Made by a program: the position numbers and the translations under genes. DNA of 64,000 bases, taken from CAZMYM01 sp964620325 (GTDB lineage: Bacteria > Bipolaricaulota > Bipolaricaulia > UBA7950 > UBA9294). The notes beneath the pieces were generated by a model. That model did not search any database. It saw only the letters and a list, made by a program, of their open reading frames with translations, and was not told where the DNA came from. Positions 34,650-43,233 of the stretch are shown piece after piece. The stretch lies in assembly GCA_964620325.1 (NCBI GenBank), contig CAZUIM010000003.1, forward strand, positions 1 through 64,000. The letters are read 5' to 3'. Each line of letters begins with the position of its first letter. The stretch's first letter is position 1.

Positions 34650-35693
34650 CTAGGGCGCCTTGCCGGGGAAGCCGTCTGGCATTCCCTGACCGTTCTGGGA
34701 ACGTTGCGAGATCTGCCCGTCTTCTGCCTCGTCCTGCGTCGATGTGCGGACGGTGGTCGAGTTCAGGAGCACGACATCTCCCTCTTCCAGCCCCGAGGTG
34801 ATCTCGGCGAACGCGTCGGAGATCGTTCCGATCGATACCTGTTGTGCGACGTGCTCACCGTCGACCAGTCTGGTGACCGTCCACCCGTGTGGAGTCTGTT
34901 GCACACATGTGATCGGAACCATGAGCACGTCCCGTGCCTCCGAGGTCGTGATCGTCATCTCCGCCGTGTAGCCGACAAGAATCGAATCATCGGCGTGCGG
35001 AAGCTTGGCCGTGACGACGACGATGGTGCTGTTCCCGCGCGTGACGGCCATGGCGCCGACCTCGACGACTTCGACCGGCCAGGTGCGGTCCGGAAGCGGT
35101 TCGACCACCGTCAGTGCCGGCTGCCCGATGCACAAGCTCGGTGCGTCGAGTTGATCGACCTCGGCCTCGATGAACAGCTCGCTCGTGTCTACGAGGGTCA
35201 GACTCCAGTCTCCTCCGGACGTCGTCGGACGGATGATCTGTGTGATCACCCCCGGAAAAGGAGCTCGGAGAGTCGCGTTCTCGAGATTCTTCCGGGCGAC
35301 CTCGTAAGCGAGCTCCTTCTCGCGAATGACCGCCGGCGCCCCCTCGGCTCGGGCGTCATTCAGCGATCGCTCCGCCTGCAGCAGCGCAAGCTCTTGCTGG
35401 GTGGTGTCGAGTTCGACGAGGGTCTGGTCGGTCTCGACACGCTGGCCGACGTTGACGGAGATGTTGGTGACACGGTCGGCATCGAACGTGAACGTGTATT
35501 CCTGCTTCGGGATGACTTCACCGTAGACGGTGAGCGTCTGGACGATGTCGCCGCGCGCGACCGACGTTGTAGCGACGCCCCCGGCCGGAGCGGCGGAGCC
35601 GTTCTGAGACTTCGAAAGAAGGAGCCCGACGCCGACGCCGACGACGATCACGATCCCGCCGACGACGAGCCAGTTCCTGCGTGTCTGATTCAT
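34650..35693 (-). CDS. Periplasmic adaptor (membrane fusion) protein of the efflux system
   Basis: A 347-residue HlyD/MacA-like adaptor. One N-terminal helix (NWLVVGGIVIVVGVGVGLLL) anchors it in the inner membrane. A barrel-sandwich hybrid, a short alpha-helical hairpin (LALLQAERSLNDARAEG, then LAYEVARKNLENAT) and beta-barrel segments follow. It links the ABC permease to the TolC-like channel. The ATG at 35693 overlaps the stop of the TolC-like gene (ATGA) and GGGAGG lies upstream; the frame extends to 35888 but that part overlaps the upstream gene. Confidence 0.9.
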   Translation of the reverse strand: MNQTRRNWLVVGGIVIVVGVGVGLLLSKSQNGSAAPAGGVATTSVARGDIVQTLTVYGEVIPKQEYTFTFDADRVTNISVNVGQRVETDQTLVELDTTQQELALLQAERSLNDARAEGAPAVIREKELAYEVARKNLENATLRAPFPGVITQIIRPTTSGGDWSLTLVDTSELFIEAEVDQLDAPSLCIGQPALTVVEPLPDRTWPVEVVEVGAMAVTRGNSTIVVVTAKLPHADDSILVGYTAEMTITTSEARDVLMVPITCVQQTPHGWTVTRLVDGEHVAQQVSIGTISDAFAEITSGLEEGDVVLLNSTTVRTSTQDEAEDGQISQRSQNGQGMPDGFPGKAP

Positions 35694-37159
35694 TCCAGCC
35701 ATTCCTCCCATTCGAGCGGGAACCCGAGCGCGTATCGATAGCCGATCAGAGCGACAAACAGCGTGGTCGATCGCTCGTTCGCTTCGAGACGGAATGACTC
35801 CAGCTGATCGAGAAAGTCGCTCCACTCGCGCTCGCCAATCGTTCCGGCGTCGTGCTTTGCGCGCATGACCTCTTCCTCGAGGGTCCAACGTTCCTCTTCG
35901 AGCGGGAGGCGATCCACGTCTCGGGCGGCCGCCTTCAATGCGGCGAGGTCGCTTCGGATTGACGATTCGACCTGACGTTTCGCACTACGTAGCCGCTCGG
36001 AGGCAAGCTCGACCTGGAGGCGGGCGATCTCGATCTCCTCGGACCAGCACGGTGAGAAGACCGTCAGAGACGAGGACCACCCGATCGTCAGGCCGTTCTC
36101 CGAGAGACCGGCATGGATCGTCAGCTGGGGATCGATGACGAGACGGCTCCTCGCGAGCGTCTCTTCGGCCGATGCGAGCGACTCGTCTGCGCCGGCGACC
36201 GACGAGGACGAAGCAACCGCGTCGAGGATCGCGCCCTCATCTTGGAGGAGCGAACGGACGGCCTCGAACATTCGGTCGACGGCGAATGCCGGCGGGACCA
36301 TCTCCGACGGTTCAACGGACCCGAGTGCCTCGCCGAAGAACGCGTTGCGGACCTCTTCGAGCGACTCCGCACGATCCTCCACCGCGATCTCGGCGTCGAG
36401 GGCGCATATCCTCGCCTCGATCACGTGCGTCTCGCCCACGAGTCCTGCGTCGAAGGCCTCGCAGGCGCGCCGGAGGCTCTCCTCCGCCTCGTCGAGAGCG
36501 CGCTCCGCCCGTTTCAGGCCATCGGTCGCCGAGAGAAGGTTCAAATACGAGCGCGTGACGTCGATGATCAGATCGGACCGCGCCTGCCGGAGCGCCGCTT
36601 CGGCATTCGCGACGTCATTCCGACGGCGATCGACGGAGTCGAGTGCCGTTTCGGGTTGCGCGACGGCGAGGCACTGGCTGAGCGAGAGACTCCAGCCGCT
36701 TGCGCTCCACGATCCGGTCGCGGCGTCCGACTCGACGGCCAGCTTCCCGCGGAGCTGCGAAGACGTTCCGATCGGCAGTGAAAGATCGGCGGTGACGCTT
36801 CCGGAGAACCCCCCCGTCCACCCGCTCGATGTCAGGTTCGGCGGAGTGACGGTGAGACTCACCGTGGGGAGGAAGAAGGAAGACAGCTCGGCATCGAGCT
36901 CTAGCCCGGCGATGTGAAGCTCGATCTCCGCTTGTCGGATCTCTGGATCGTTCTCGAGCCCGAGGCGGACCGCGTCGCTCAGCGTCATGGGTCCGTCGAT
37001 CGAATCGGCGGCGAGGCAGCAGGTGACGGAGAGCACGCCCGCGCAGATCGGAACTACGAGTGCCAGAACGAGCTGGAGGGCCTGGATTCTCTCTGCTCGG
37101 TTCGTGCGTAGCGAGCCTCGATCGTGTGTCGAACTCCTCGGACGTGATTCGTCTCCCAC
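35690..37159 (-). CDS. TolC-like outer-membrane efflux channel
   Basis: A 489-residue outer-membrane efflux protein. A charged n-region leads to a signal-peptide core (ALQLVLALVVPICAGVLSVTCC); a cysteine there could act as a lipid anchor. MTLSDAVRLGLENDPEIRQAEIE is the classic TolC-repeat start, and two halves of long coiled-coil helices follow (for example SLRRACEAFDAGLVGETHVIEARI, shortened here to its core). The protein ends in YRYALGFPLEWEEWLE. The GTG at 37159 is chosen for GAGGAGG 9 bases upstream; the frame is open to 37261. It is first in the efflux operon. Confidence 0.85.
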   Translation of the reverse strand: MGDESRPRSSTHDRGSLRTNRAERIQALQLVLALVVPICAGVLSVTCCLAADSIDGPMTLSDAVRLGLENDPEIRQAEIELHIAGLELDAELSSFFLPTVSLTVTPPNLTSSGWTGGFSGSVTADLSLPIGTSSQLRGKLAVESDAATGSWSASGWSLSLSQCLAVAQPETALDSVDRRRNDVANAEAALRQARSDLIIDVTRSYLNLLSATDGLKRAERALDEAEESLRRACEAFDAGLVGETHVIEARICALDAEIAVEDRAESLEEVRNAFFGEALGSVEPSEMVPPAFAVDRMFEAVRSLLQDEGAILDAVASSSSVAGADESLASAEETLARSRLVIDPQLTIHAGLSENGLTIGWSSSLTVFSPCWSEEIEIARLQVELASERLRSAKRQVESSIRSDLAALKAAARDVDRLPLEEERWTLEEEVMRAKHDAGTIGEREWSDFLDQLESFRLEANERSTTLFVALIGYRYALGFPLEWEEWLE

Positions 37160-37257
37160 CCGTCGGCCCTCCTCTCGCCGTCGCGGCCAGTGTGCGGGCA
37201 CGTTGCGCACTTGGAAAGGCAGTCGTGTGGCGAAGATGTGAAGAGGCCCCGCCTTCC

Positions 37258-37758
37258 TCAATACACGACGGCGCGGAGGGTCAGAATGATGACGGCGATC
37301 GCGAGACAGACGCCGAGCACGACCCGAGCGGTTCGGCCGAGGGCTGGGCGTCTACCGTTCGTTGTGACGGCCCGTCTCGCGTTGGGGGCCTTGGAGAACT
37401 CGCGCAGGGCGCGTTTGTACGTCTTGACGTACAGGCCGATCCGGTTCTGGCGTTTGTAGACGACGGCCAGATTGTTCAAGGCGTTCGCGTGATGCGGATC
37501 GGCGTCGAGGGCTCGCCGGTATGCCATCTCGGCGCCGGCGAGGTCTCCTCGGTCGACATGGACGTTTCCGAGTCGGTAGTGAATCGCGGCGCGGTCGATC
37601 CTGTGTTCGAGCGCGTCACTCAGGATTCGGGCCGCCTCATCGTAACATCGCTGCCGGCGGAGCGCCTCGCCGCGTTCGAGCGCAGCGGCCACTCGCGCTT
37701 CCAGCGAGTCGGTCTCCTCCGGTTTGGCCGGATCGGTTAGGTCTCTCTCGTTTCCCAT
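37258..37758 (-). CDS. TPR protein with C-terminal membrane anchor
   Basis: A 166-residue protein with about three tetratricopeptide repeats (RQRCYDEAARILSDALEH, AIHYRLGNVHVDRGDLAGAE, ALNNLAVVYKRQNRIG). It ends in one hydrophobic helix (ARVVLGVCLAIAVIILTLRA), so it is tail-anchored with the repeats in the cytoplasm. TPRs mediate protein contacts; no partner can be named. The ATG at 37758 is one of two nearby in-frame starts (the other is 18 bases upstream). It lies about 100 bases before the TolC-like gene on the same strand and could be cotranscribed with the efflux genes. Confidence 0.65.
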   Translation of the reverse strand: MGNERDLTDPAKPEETDSLEARVAAALERGEALRRQRCYDEAARILSDALEHRIDRAAIHYRLGNVHVDRGDLAGAEMAYRRALDADPHHANALNNLAVVYKRQNRIGLYVKTYKRALREFSKAPNARRAVTTNGRRPALGRTARVVLGVCLAIAVIILTLRAVVY

Positions 37759-37849
37759 CTTTCTTCTGCCCTCCATCCATCTTCGCGGCGCTCGGCGGTG
37801 TCGGTGAGGGCGTCGAGGCTCGCAGCGTCGACGCGGCTCAGTGTGCGGC

Positions 37850-39676
37850 TCACCGGGATGGGAACGGGATGTGGCGAACGAAAAGGTCGGAGAATCCCGA
37901 AGCGCCGGAAAGCTCAACGTACTCGACGTTATCGGCCAAGCGGTCCGCCTTCTCTATCAGTCGGTCGTCGAGCAGCACTTGAATCGCGCCCCGACCGGCG
38001 GCGTTCCCGACGAGACCGATCCTTCCTGGATCGATGTCGGGAAGGAGTCCGGTCGTTACGAGATGCCGACTCGAGAGGCGAGCGGAGAACGCGCCCCCGA
38101 TCAACACACCGTCGAGGTCTTTCGCAGTGACGCCGACCCGCTCGAGGAGGATCTCGATTCCGGTCCGTATGGCCGCCTTTCCCAACTGGAATTCGCGAAC
38201 GTCGCCCTGATGCAGGTAGACGGATTCGAGTCCGTCCGTCAGGCGGAATCGTCGCTGTGCTCCGGTCCCTTCGAACCGGTCGCGGAAAGGTGACTTCGAT
38301 TCGTCGAGTCGCCCGGATGGATCGATAACCCCGACTCTGACCAGTTCGGCGATGGCTGAGACGAGCCCGGTTCCACAGATTCCACGTGCCGTTCCATCAC
38401 CGATTACGTCGCACGCGATCTCATTGTCGGTGATTGAGACGGACTCGATCGCGCCGTCGAGCGCGGCCATTCCACGGACGATCGACGCGCCCTCGAAGGC
38501 GGGCCCCGCCGCGGTCGAGCACGCGAACAGGCGGCCGTTGACGGCAAGCACGATCTCGCCGTTGGTACCGATGTCGAGGTACAGGGTGCTCCCACCGCGG
38601 GTATCCAGGCCGGTTGCCAGGATTCCCGAGACGATGTCGGCGCCAACGTACGCGGAAACTGCCGGCAGCGTTTCGACGAGGGCCCGAGGATGCGCGGCGA
38701 GGCCGAGCTCCTCCGCGTAGCACCCGACCCGATCGGTGAACACCGGGGCATATGGATTCAGGTCGATCCCCCTCGGGTCGATCGACAACAAGAGATGAAT
38801 CATCGTCGGATTCCCGACGGCGACTGCGCCGTAGATCGACTTGGACGAGATTCCCGCTGCGGGTGTCAGGCGCCCAACCAGTTCGTTCAGGCCGTCGACC
38901 GCGGCATCATGAAGCGCGGCGAGACCTTCGTTCGGCGAACGTCGAACGTGGGCGATTCTCGAGATAACGTCGGCCCCGTAGCGACGTTGTGGATTGCGCG
39001 CCGCGGCACTCCCGAGCGGTTGCCCGGACGCGAGGTCGAACAGGTGAACGGCGAGTGTCGTCGTCCCGACGTCGATCGCCAGTCCACAGATTCGCGGTTC
39101 GCTCTCCGGCAGGACGTCGAGGACGACGTCGGCCCGCTCGATCACGGTGATCGGACCGTTGTCACCTCGGAGGATCTCCGGCATTCTGCGGAGGACGCGA
39201 CACGGGACTCGCCGTCTCGCTCCGAGTGATTCGGTCAATCGCGTCTTCAGCGAGCGCGCGTCTTCCGCGGATGGAGCCGTCCAATCGATCGTCCGTCCGT
39301 GGACAGACGGCTTCAACTCGCCGATCGCGCTGGGGACATCCTCGTCCGCTTTGCGATCGAGTTCGCCCGTTGACGCGGCGTGCTCGATCCACACGTCCTC
39401 GACCAACGTGTGGGCGCAGGCGAGCCGCCATCCTCGGGCGATCTCCGACCGATCGAATTGCACCAGATCGGCCGATGCTGGTTCGGGGGGTGACGTTAGA
39501 AAGCGGATGCGGCACTCGCCGCACGTTCCGTTTCCGCCGCAGGAGCTGTCGATCGGCACGCCGTGCTCTTGGAGGACTCGCAGGATCGATGCCCCGATCG
39601 TTCCTCGGATGGTCGTTCCATCCGATACGAGGACGATCTGCGCTTCGTCCCGGCCTTTCCGTTTGCTCACGGTCAC
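37850..39676 (-). CDS. Ferredoxin/ASKHA protein, RACo-like activator of corrinoid proteins
   Basis: A 608-residue protein of the DUF4445/RACo family, which uses ATP and a low-potential electron to return inactive Co(II) corrinoid proteins to Co(I). The N terminus is a 2Fe-2S ferredoxin domain with Cys46, Cys52, Cys55 (SSCGGNGTCGECRIRF) and Cys87 (RLACAHTL). From about residue 197 there is an ASKHA ATPase domain (LAIDVGTTTLAVHLFDL, then GTNGEIVLAVNG and LIGGAFSARLSSRHL). The start at 39676 is GTG with only a weak ribosome binding site; GTG 39670 is an alternative. It is followed in the same direction from the methyltransferase gene by 21 bases, forming a one-carbon operon. Confidence 0.88.
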   Translation of the reverse strand: MTVSKRKGRDEAQIVLVSDGTTIRGTIGASILRVLQEHGVPIDSSCGGNGTCGECRIRFLTSPPEPASADLVQFDRSEIARGWRLACAHTLVEDVWIEHAASTGELDRKADEDVPSAIGELKPSVHGRTIDWTAPSAEDARSLKTRLTESLGARRRVPCRVLRRMPEILRGDNGPITVIERADVVLDVLPESEPRICGLAIDVGTTTLAVHLFDLASGQPLGSAAARNPQRRYGADVISRIAHVRRSPNEGLAALHDAAVDGLNELVGRLTPAAGISSKSIYGAVAVGNPTMIHLLLSIDPRGIDLNPYAPVFTDRVGCYAEELGLAAHPRALVETLPAVSAYVGADIVSGILATGLDTRGGSTLYLDIGTNGEIVLAVNGRLFACSTAAGPAFEGASIVRGMAALDGAIESVSITDNEIACDVIGDGTARGICGTGLVSAIAELVRVGVIDPSGRLDESKSPFRDRFEGTGAQRRFRLTDGLESVYLHQGDVREFQLGKAAIRTGIEILLERVGVTAKDLDGVLIGGAFSARLSSRHLVTTGLLPDIDPGRIGLVGNAAGRGAIQVLLDDRLIEKADRLADNVEYVELSGASGFSDLFVRHIPFPSR

Positions 39677-39697
39677 CTCGAATCGGGTGGTCGACGA

Positions 39698-40492
39698 CTA
39701 CGCCTGCGCGGCTCGATGGTGCTTGATGTAGTCCATGCAGTACTCGTCGCTTCCGAGAAGGGCCCGAGCGGCGCAGATCGTCTCAGCGATGCCCGGATCG
39801 GTCGGGTCGAGGATCGCACCGGCGAGCCCTGCCTCGATCAGCATGGCGAGGAACGCTCGATTGAGCAGGCGCCGGTTGGGCAGGCCGAAGGAGACGTTGC
39901 TGACCGCAACGAGTGGCTTGACGCTGAGTTCATCATCGACGCGGCGGAGCGCCGTGAGCAGCTCACGGCCCTGATCCGAAGAACTCGCCACCGACATGCA
40001 AATCAAGTCGACGTAGAGGCGATCGCGGGGGACGCCCGCCGCCTCGCATTTCTCGACCAAGGCGGCCGTCTCTGTGACGCGGTCTTCGGCCGTCTTCGGC
40101 ATTCCGACCTCGCCCATCGCGAGGCCGATCACTTCACAGCCGCACTCCGCGGCGAGCTCGAGCAGCGGTTTCTTCGACGGCTCGTTGCTGATCGAGTTCA
40201 TCAGAGGCGATGCGGAACAGGTGGCGATCGCTTTCTCCATGACGTCCGGGTCGGACGTGTCGATGCCGAGGCGTGCGCCGGCGCCGAGCTCGTCCTCGAC
40301 CACGCCGATCAGCCAGAGGAGATCGTCTAGCTCACGATCCATCGACTGCCCGGCGTTCAGGTCGATCACGTCGGCGCCCGCCGCTCGCTGCTCTCGTGCC
40401 AACTTCCGAATGTGTCCTTCGTCGTGCTCGCGGATCGCGCCTCCGACACGCTTTCGCGTGGAGTTGATCAATTCGCCTACGATCAGAAACAT
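39698..40492 (-). CDS. Methyltetrahydrofolate:corrinoid methyltransferase (pterin-binding TIM barrel)
   Basis: A 264-residue pterin-binding protein similar to AcsE/MtgA-type methyltransferases, which pass a methyl group between tetrahydrofolate and a corrinoid protein. Recognisable parts are FLIVGELINSTRKRV at the start, AGADVIDLNAGQSMDREL, RLGIDTSDPDVMEKAI and PLMNSISNEPSKK, then VSNVSFGLPNRRLLNRAFL. The ATG at 40492 is chosen for GGGGAGG 8 bases upstream; the frame is open to 40654. It lies directly upstream of the RACo-like gene. No corrinoid protein or substrate-specific methyltransferase gene is next to it. Confidence 0.88.
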   Translation of the reverse strand: MFLIVGELINSTRKRVGGAIREHDEGHIRKLAREQRAAGADVIDLNAGQSMDRELDDLLWLIGVVEDELGAGARLGIDTSDPDVMEKAIATCSASPLMNSISNEPSKKPLLELAAECGCEVIGLAMGEVGMPKTAEDRVTETAALVEKCEAAGVPRDRLYVDLICMSVASSSDQGRELLTALRRVDDELSVKPLVAVSNVSFGLPNRRLLNRAFLAMLIEAGLAGAILDPTDPGIAETICAARALLGSDEYCMDYIKHHRAAQA

Positions 40493-40807
40493 CGTCACGT
40501 CCTCCCCGGTGGGCCACTCGCCCATCCTCGTTTGGTCGGCGGACCGCTCGGAGCAGATCCGCGGCCTCGCCCGTTTGTCGCGGGTTTCGATCTCGATCGA
40601 CTTCGGCAGATCTCGGCACCGACTCGAAGTCACATGGTGTGTCGCGTGACTCACGAACGTTGCCGATCGTCAACCTTCGGTGAATCGAATCCCCGCATCA
40701 AGGATGACAGTGGAAAGCGATTCCTCTTCGCAGGTCTTTGGGCCGCAGGAGTGCGATGGCGACAGACCCGGCTGCGGTCGGGGACGCGATCGGAGGCGAG
40801 AAAGGCG

Positions 40808-41542
40808 ATGAACCGAAACGGCCGTGTGGGCTTGATCGAATGTTTCGACCTCAACGGTGGTGACGTTGACCTGGACGTAGAATCGGTCTGGCGCAGCCTC
40901 GAATCCAGCCGGTTCTCCCGATCGAAGATGGTGATCGCCCGTCTTGAGGAGCTGCTGCCGATCGCGTGCTCGCTCATCGACCTGAGAGCGATCGGACGCA
41001 TCTTCGCCGGCGCGGCGCTCGATGCGAGGGATGCGCAAGGGCTGCCTGAGACGATCCACGGTGCGGAGTACGTCTGCTTCGGGCTTACGACGGCGGGTGC
41101 GGTCATCGACGAGCGGGCGCGAGAGCTTCGTGCACGAGGTGATCTGGTGGATTCGATGATCCTGGATGCTGTGGCGACGGCCGGGCTCTCCCTGATCGGC
41201 GATCGGCTCGGCCGAACGGTCTCCGATTGGGCGAGCAAGCGCGGGCTGTCGACGAGTCGTGGGTTCTCGCCGGGGGCGGGCGCTAGCGGGTGGGATTTGT
41301 CGAATCAGCGACTCGTCTTCGCGCATCTGCCGACCGACCCGCTCGGCGTTCAGTTGACGTCCCATTACCTGATGATTCCGTCGAAGAGTGTCTCGTTCGT
41401 CCTCGGGATCGGGAAGGGCGTTCGACAAGCGTCGCACCTCTTCTCGTGTGAGGGATGTGATCGACTCGATTGCGCGTATCGGCATGGCCCTCCGATCGTT
41501 GGACCGAGCGGACGCCGTGCTATCCGAGACGCCCGCGTCTGA
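40808..41542 (+). CDS. MetH activation-domain-like protein
   Basis: A 244-residue protein resembling the stand-alone vitamin-B12-dependent methionine synthase activation domain that accompanies corrinoid methyltransferases. Typical features are YVCFGLTTAGAVIDERAREL, DAVATAGLSLIGDRLG, GFSPGAGASGWDLSNQRLVF and LMIPSKSVSFVLGIG. A cysteine-rich end (FSCEGCDRLDCAYR) could bind a metal cluster. The ATG at 40808 follows GGAGGCGAGAAAGG. The gene is divergent from the methyltransferase/RACo pair across a 315-base spacer and probably works with it in corrinoid reactivation or methyl transfer. The precise role is inferred. Confidence 0.75.
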   Translation: MNRNGRVGLIECFDLNGGDVDLDVESVWRSLESSRFSRSKMVIARLEELLPIACSLIDLRAIGRIFAGAALDARDAQGLPETIHGAEYVCFGLTTAGAVIDERARELRARGDLVDSMILDAVATAGLSLIGDRLGRTVSDWASKRGLSTSRGFSPGAGASGWDLSNQRLVFAHLPTDPLGVQLTSHYLMIPSKSVSFVLGIGKGVRQASHLFSCEGCDRLDCAYRHGPPIVGPSGRRAIRDARV

Positions 41543-42040
41543 ACGGACCGCGTCGTCGGTGAAGGGGCAGCCGGTCTTGGGTCCGCTTCGGGTGACAGAT
41601 GAAGGGCTCTTCTCAGCATCTGCTTCGAGCGTGAAGCCGCTTCATCCCGATGCGTCCGTTGCCGCCTCCAATTCCTCAGCGCCGTCGATGCGTTCAATCC
41701 CGAGGGGACCTTTCGAGCGATCGCTCGGCCCATCTTGCGGCGTCGGAAGCGATCGCGGCAGGCAGAGCGCCGACTGTGTGTATCAGCGCGCGGGGAACGG
41801 TGTGGGGATGACTGAGGATGAGTCCGAACGCGGCATGGATTCCTTTCACGGCGAAGGATCGAACAAGGCGTGCCGGGCTGCTGTGCCTGGCGTGGGCTCA
41901 GGGAGTGGATCAGTGCCACGGCAGAGACCACTGGAACGCCCGTGAGAATCGAGTTTCCTTCTTGTGGCCTCGGCTCGCCGCGACGCGCGTCTGGTGTCGT
42001 GCCCGGCGGAACTCCGAGGGCATCGTTGGGAAGGGGTCAG
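41543..42040. other. Non-coding or decayed stretch
   Basis: About 500 bases between the MetH-like gene and phosphofructokinase. Open frames exist (for example plus strand 41388-41945) but are low-complexity, serine- and arginine-rich and match no family. No repeat or RNA gene was recognised. Confidence 0.4.
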
Positions 42041-43012
42041 CTACTTCGCGAGGACTTCGGCCAGTTCGATCAACCCTGCGTCGAGCGATTTGACCTTCCC
42101 GGCGACATCTTGAAGCGGAGTGGCCGAGATCCGTCCGCCGAGCAGGCCCATCAATACGCCATGCTCGCCGGCCGCGAGGCGGTCGATCGCCGCAGCACCG
42201 AGGCGACTGGCGAGGAGGCGGTCGAACGACCCGGGAGAGCCGCCGCGTTGGACGTGCCCGAGGACGGTCAGTCTCAGCTCGAACCCTAGACGCCTCTTGT
42301 TCTCCCCGAAGTGCGTCGCGATGCGGCGGGCGTCCCATTCGGCCCCTTCGGCGACGACGACCAGCGCGTGCCGCTTGCCTCGCTCATAGCTGTCTTCAAG
42401 ATGTGCTGCCAAGCGGTCCGGATCGAACCGCCTGTCGGGGAGGACGACCGCTTCAGCCCCGCCGGTGATCCCCGCCACGAGCGCGAGGTAACCACACTCA
42501 CGGCCCATCACCTCGACGAGGAAAGCACGACGGTGTGAGGAGGCCGTCACCTTGAGACGGTCGATCGCCTCAAGCGCGATATCGAGTGCGGTGTCGACGC
42601 CGATCGACATATCCGCTCCGACCAGATCGTTGTCGATCGTCGATCCGACCCCGATCACCGGAACGCCCGATTCCGACAGCGCCTGCGCGCCGGACTGCGA
42701 TCCGTTTCCGCCGATGACGACGAGGGCGTCGATGCCGCTGCGTGTCAGGGCGTCGACGGCTCGGCGCTGGCCGGCCTCCGTCTTCATATCGGGACAGCGC
42801 GAGCTTCCGAGGAACGTTCCGCCCTCCTGGATGATGCCTCCGACGTCGCGATACCCGAGCTGTACCGTTTCCTCCGCGATGAGCCCGGCGTAGCCGTGCC
42901 GAACGCCGAGCATATCCCAGCCGTGCGAAAGGCCGGTCCGCACGACGGCTCGCACGGCGGCGTTCATCCCGGGAGCGTCTCCGCCACTGGTCAACACACC
43001 GACTCGCTTCAT
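42041..43012 (-). CDS. pfkA: 6-phosphofructokinase, subfamily with GGNGS motif
   Basis: A 323-residue phosphofructokinase that phosphorylates fructose 6-phosphate in glycolysis. LTSGGDAPGMNAAVRAVVR forms the N-terminal nucleotide site, TIDND (125-129) holds the catalytic aspartate, VEVMGRECGYLAL is conserved, and GHVQRGGSP closes the sugar site. Two positions used to tell ATP from PPi enzymes are unusual: the loop is GGNGS (101-105), not GGDGS or GGDDS, and the residue before TIDND is Ser, not the Gly or Lys usually found. The retained second Gly of GGNGS favours ATP. It is monocistronic on the minus strand. Confidence 0.93.
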   Translation of the reverse strand: MKRVGVLTSGGDAPGMNAAVRAVVRTGLSHGWDMLGVRHGYAGLIAEETVQLGYRDVGGIIQEGGTFLGSSRCPDMKTEAGQRRAVDALTRSGIDALVVIGGNGSQSGAQALSESGVPVIGVGSTIDNDLVGADMSIGVDTALDIALEAIDRLKVTASSHRRAFLVEVMGRECGYLALVAGITGGAEAVVLPDRRFDPDRLAAHLEDSYERGKRHALVVVAEGAEWDARRIATHFGENKRRLGFELRLTVLGHVQRGGSPGSFDRLLASRLGAAAIDRLAAGEHGVLMGLLGGRISATPLQDVAGKVKSLDAGLIELAEVLAK

Positions 43013-43233
43013 GCTTCGAGTTTACCACGAGGGCCAGGCTGGAGCAGCGTCGGCGTCCTCGAATGGCGTCTCGACGGCGTTCGCTCGAATGGGCGTCGTG
43101 GGCGGCCGGGTCGCTACGTCAGATTTCGGAGAGACGCTGTCCGGGCAGGAGGTTGCCAGAATGTCATCGCGGCCCTATCCTACGGGGTTTCACAGTCAAG
43201 CGATCGCGTGTGCGCGATCAAAAGGTGGCGTAG

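Noticed and set aside
41388..41945. Plus-strand frame of 185 codons after the MetH-like gene
   Set aside because: Low-complexity Ser/Arg/Gly text that overlaps the end of a real gene, with no ribosome binding site or family.
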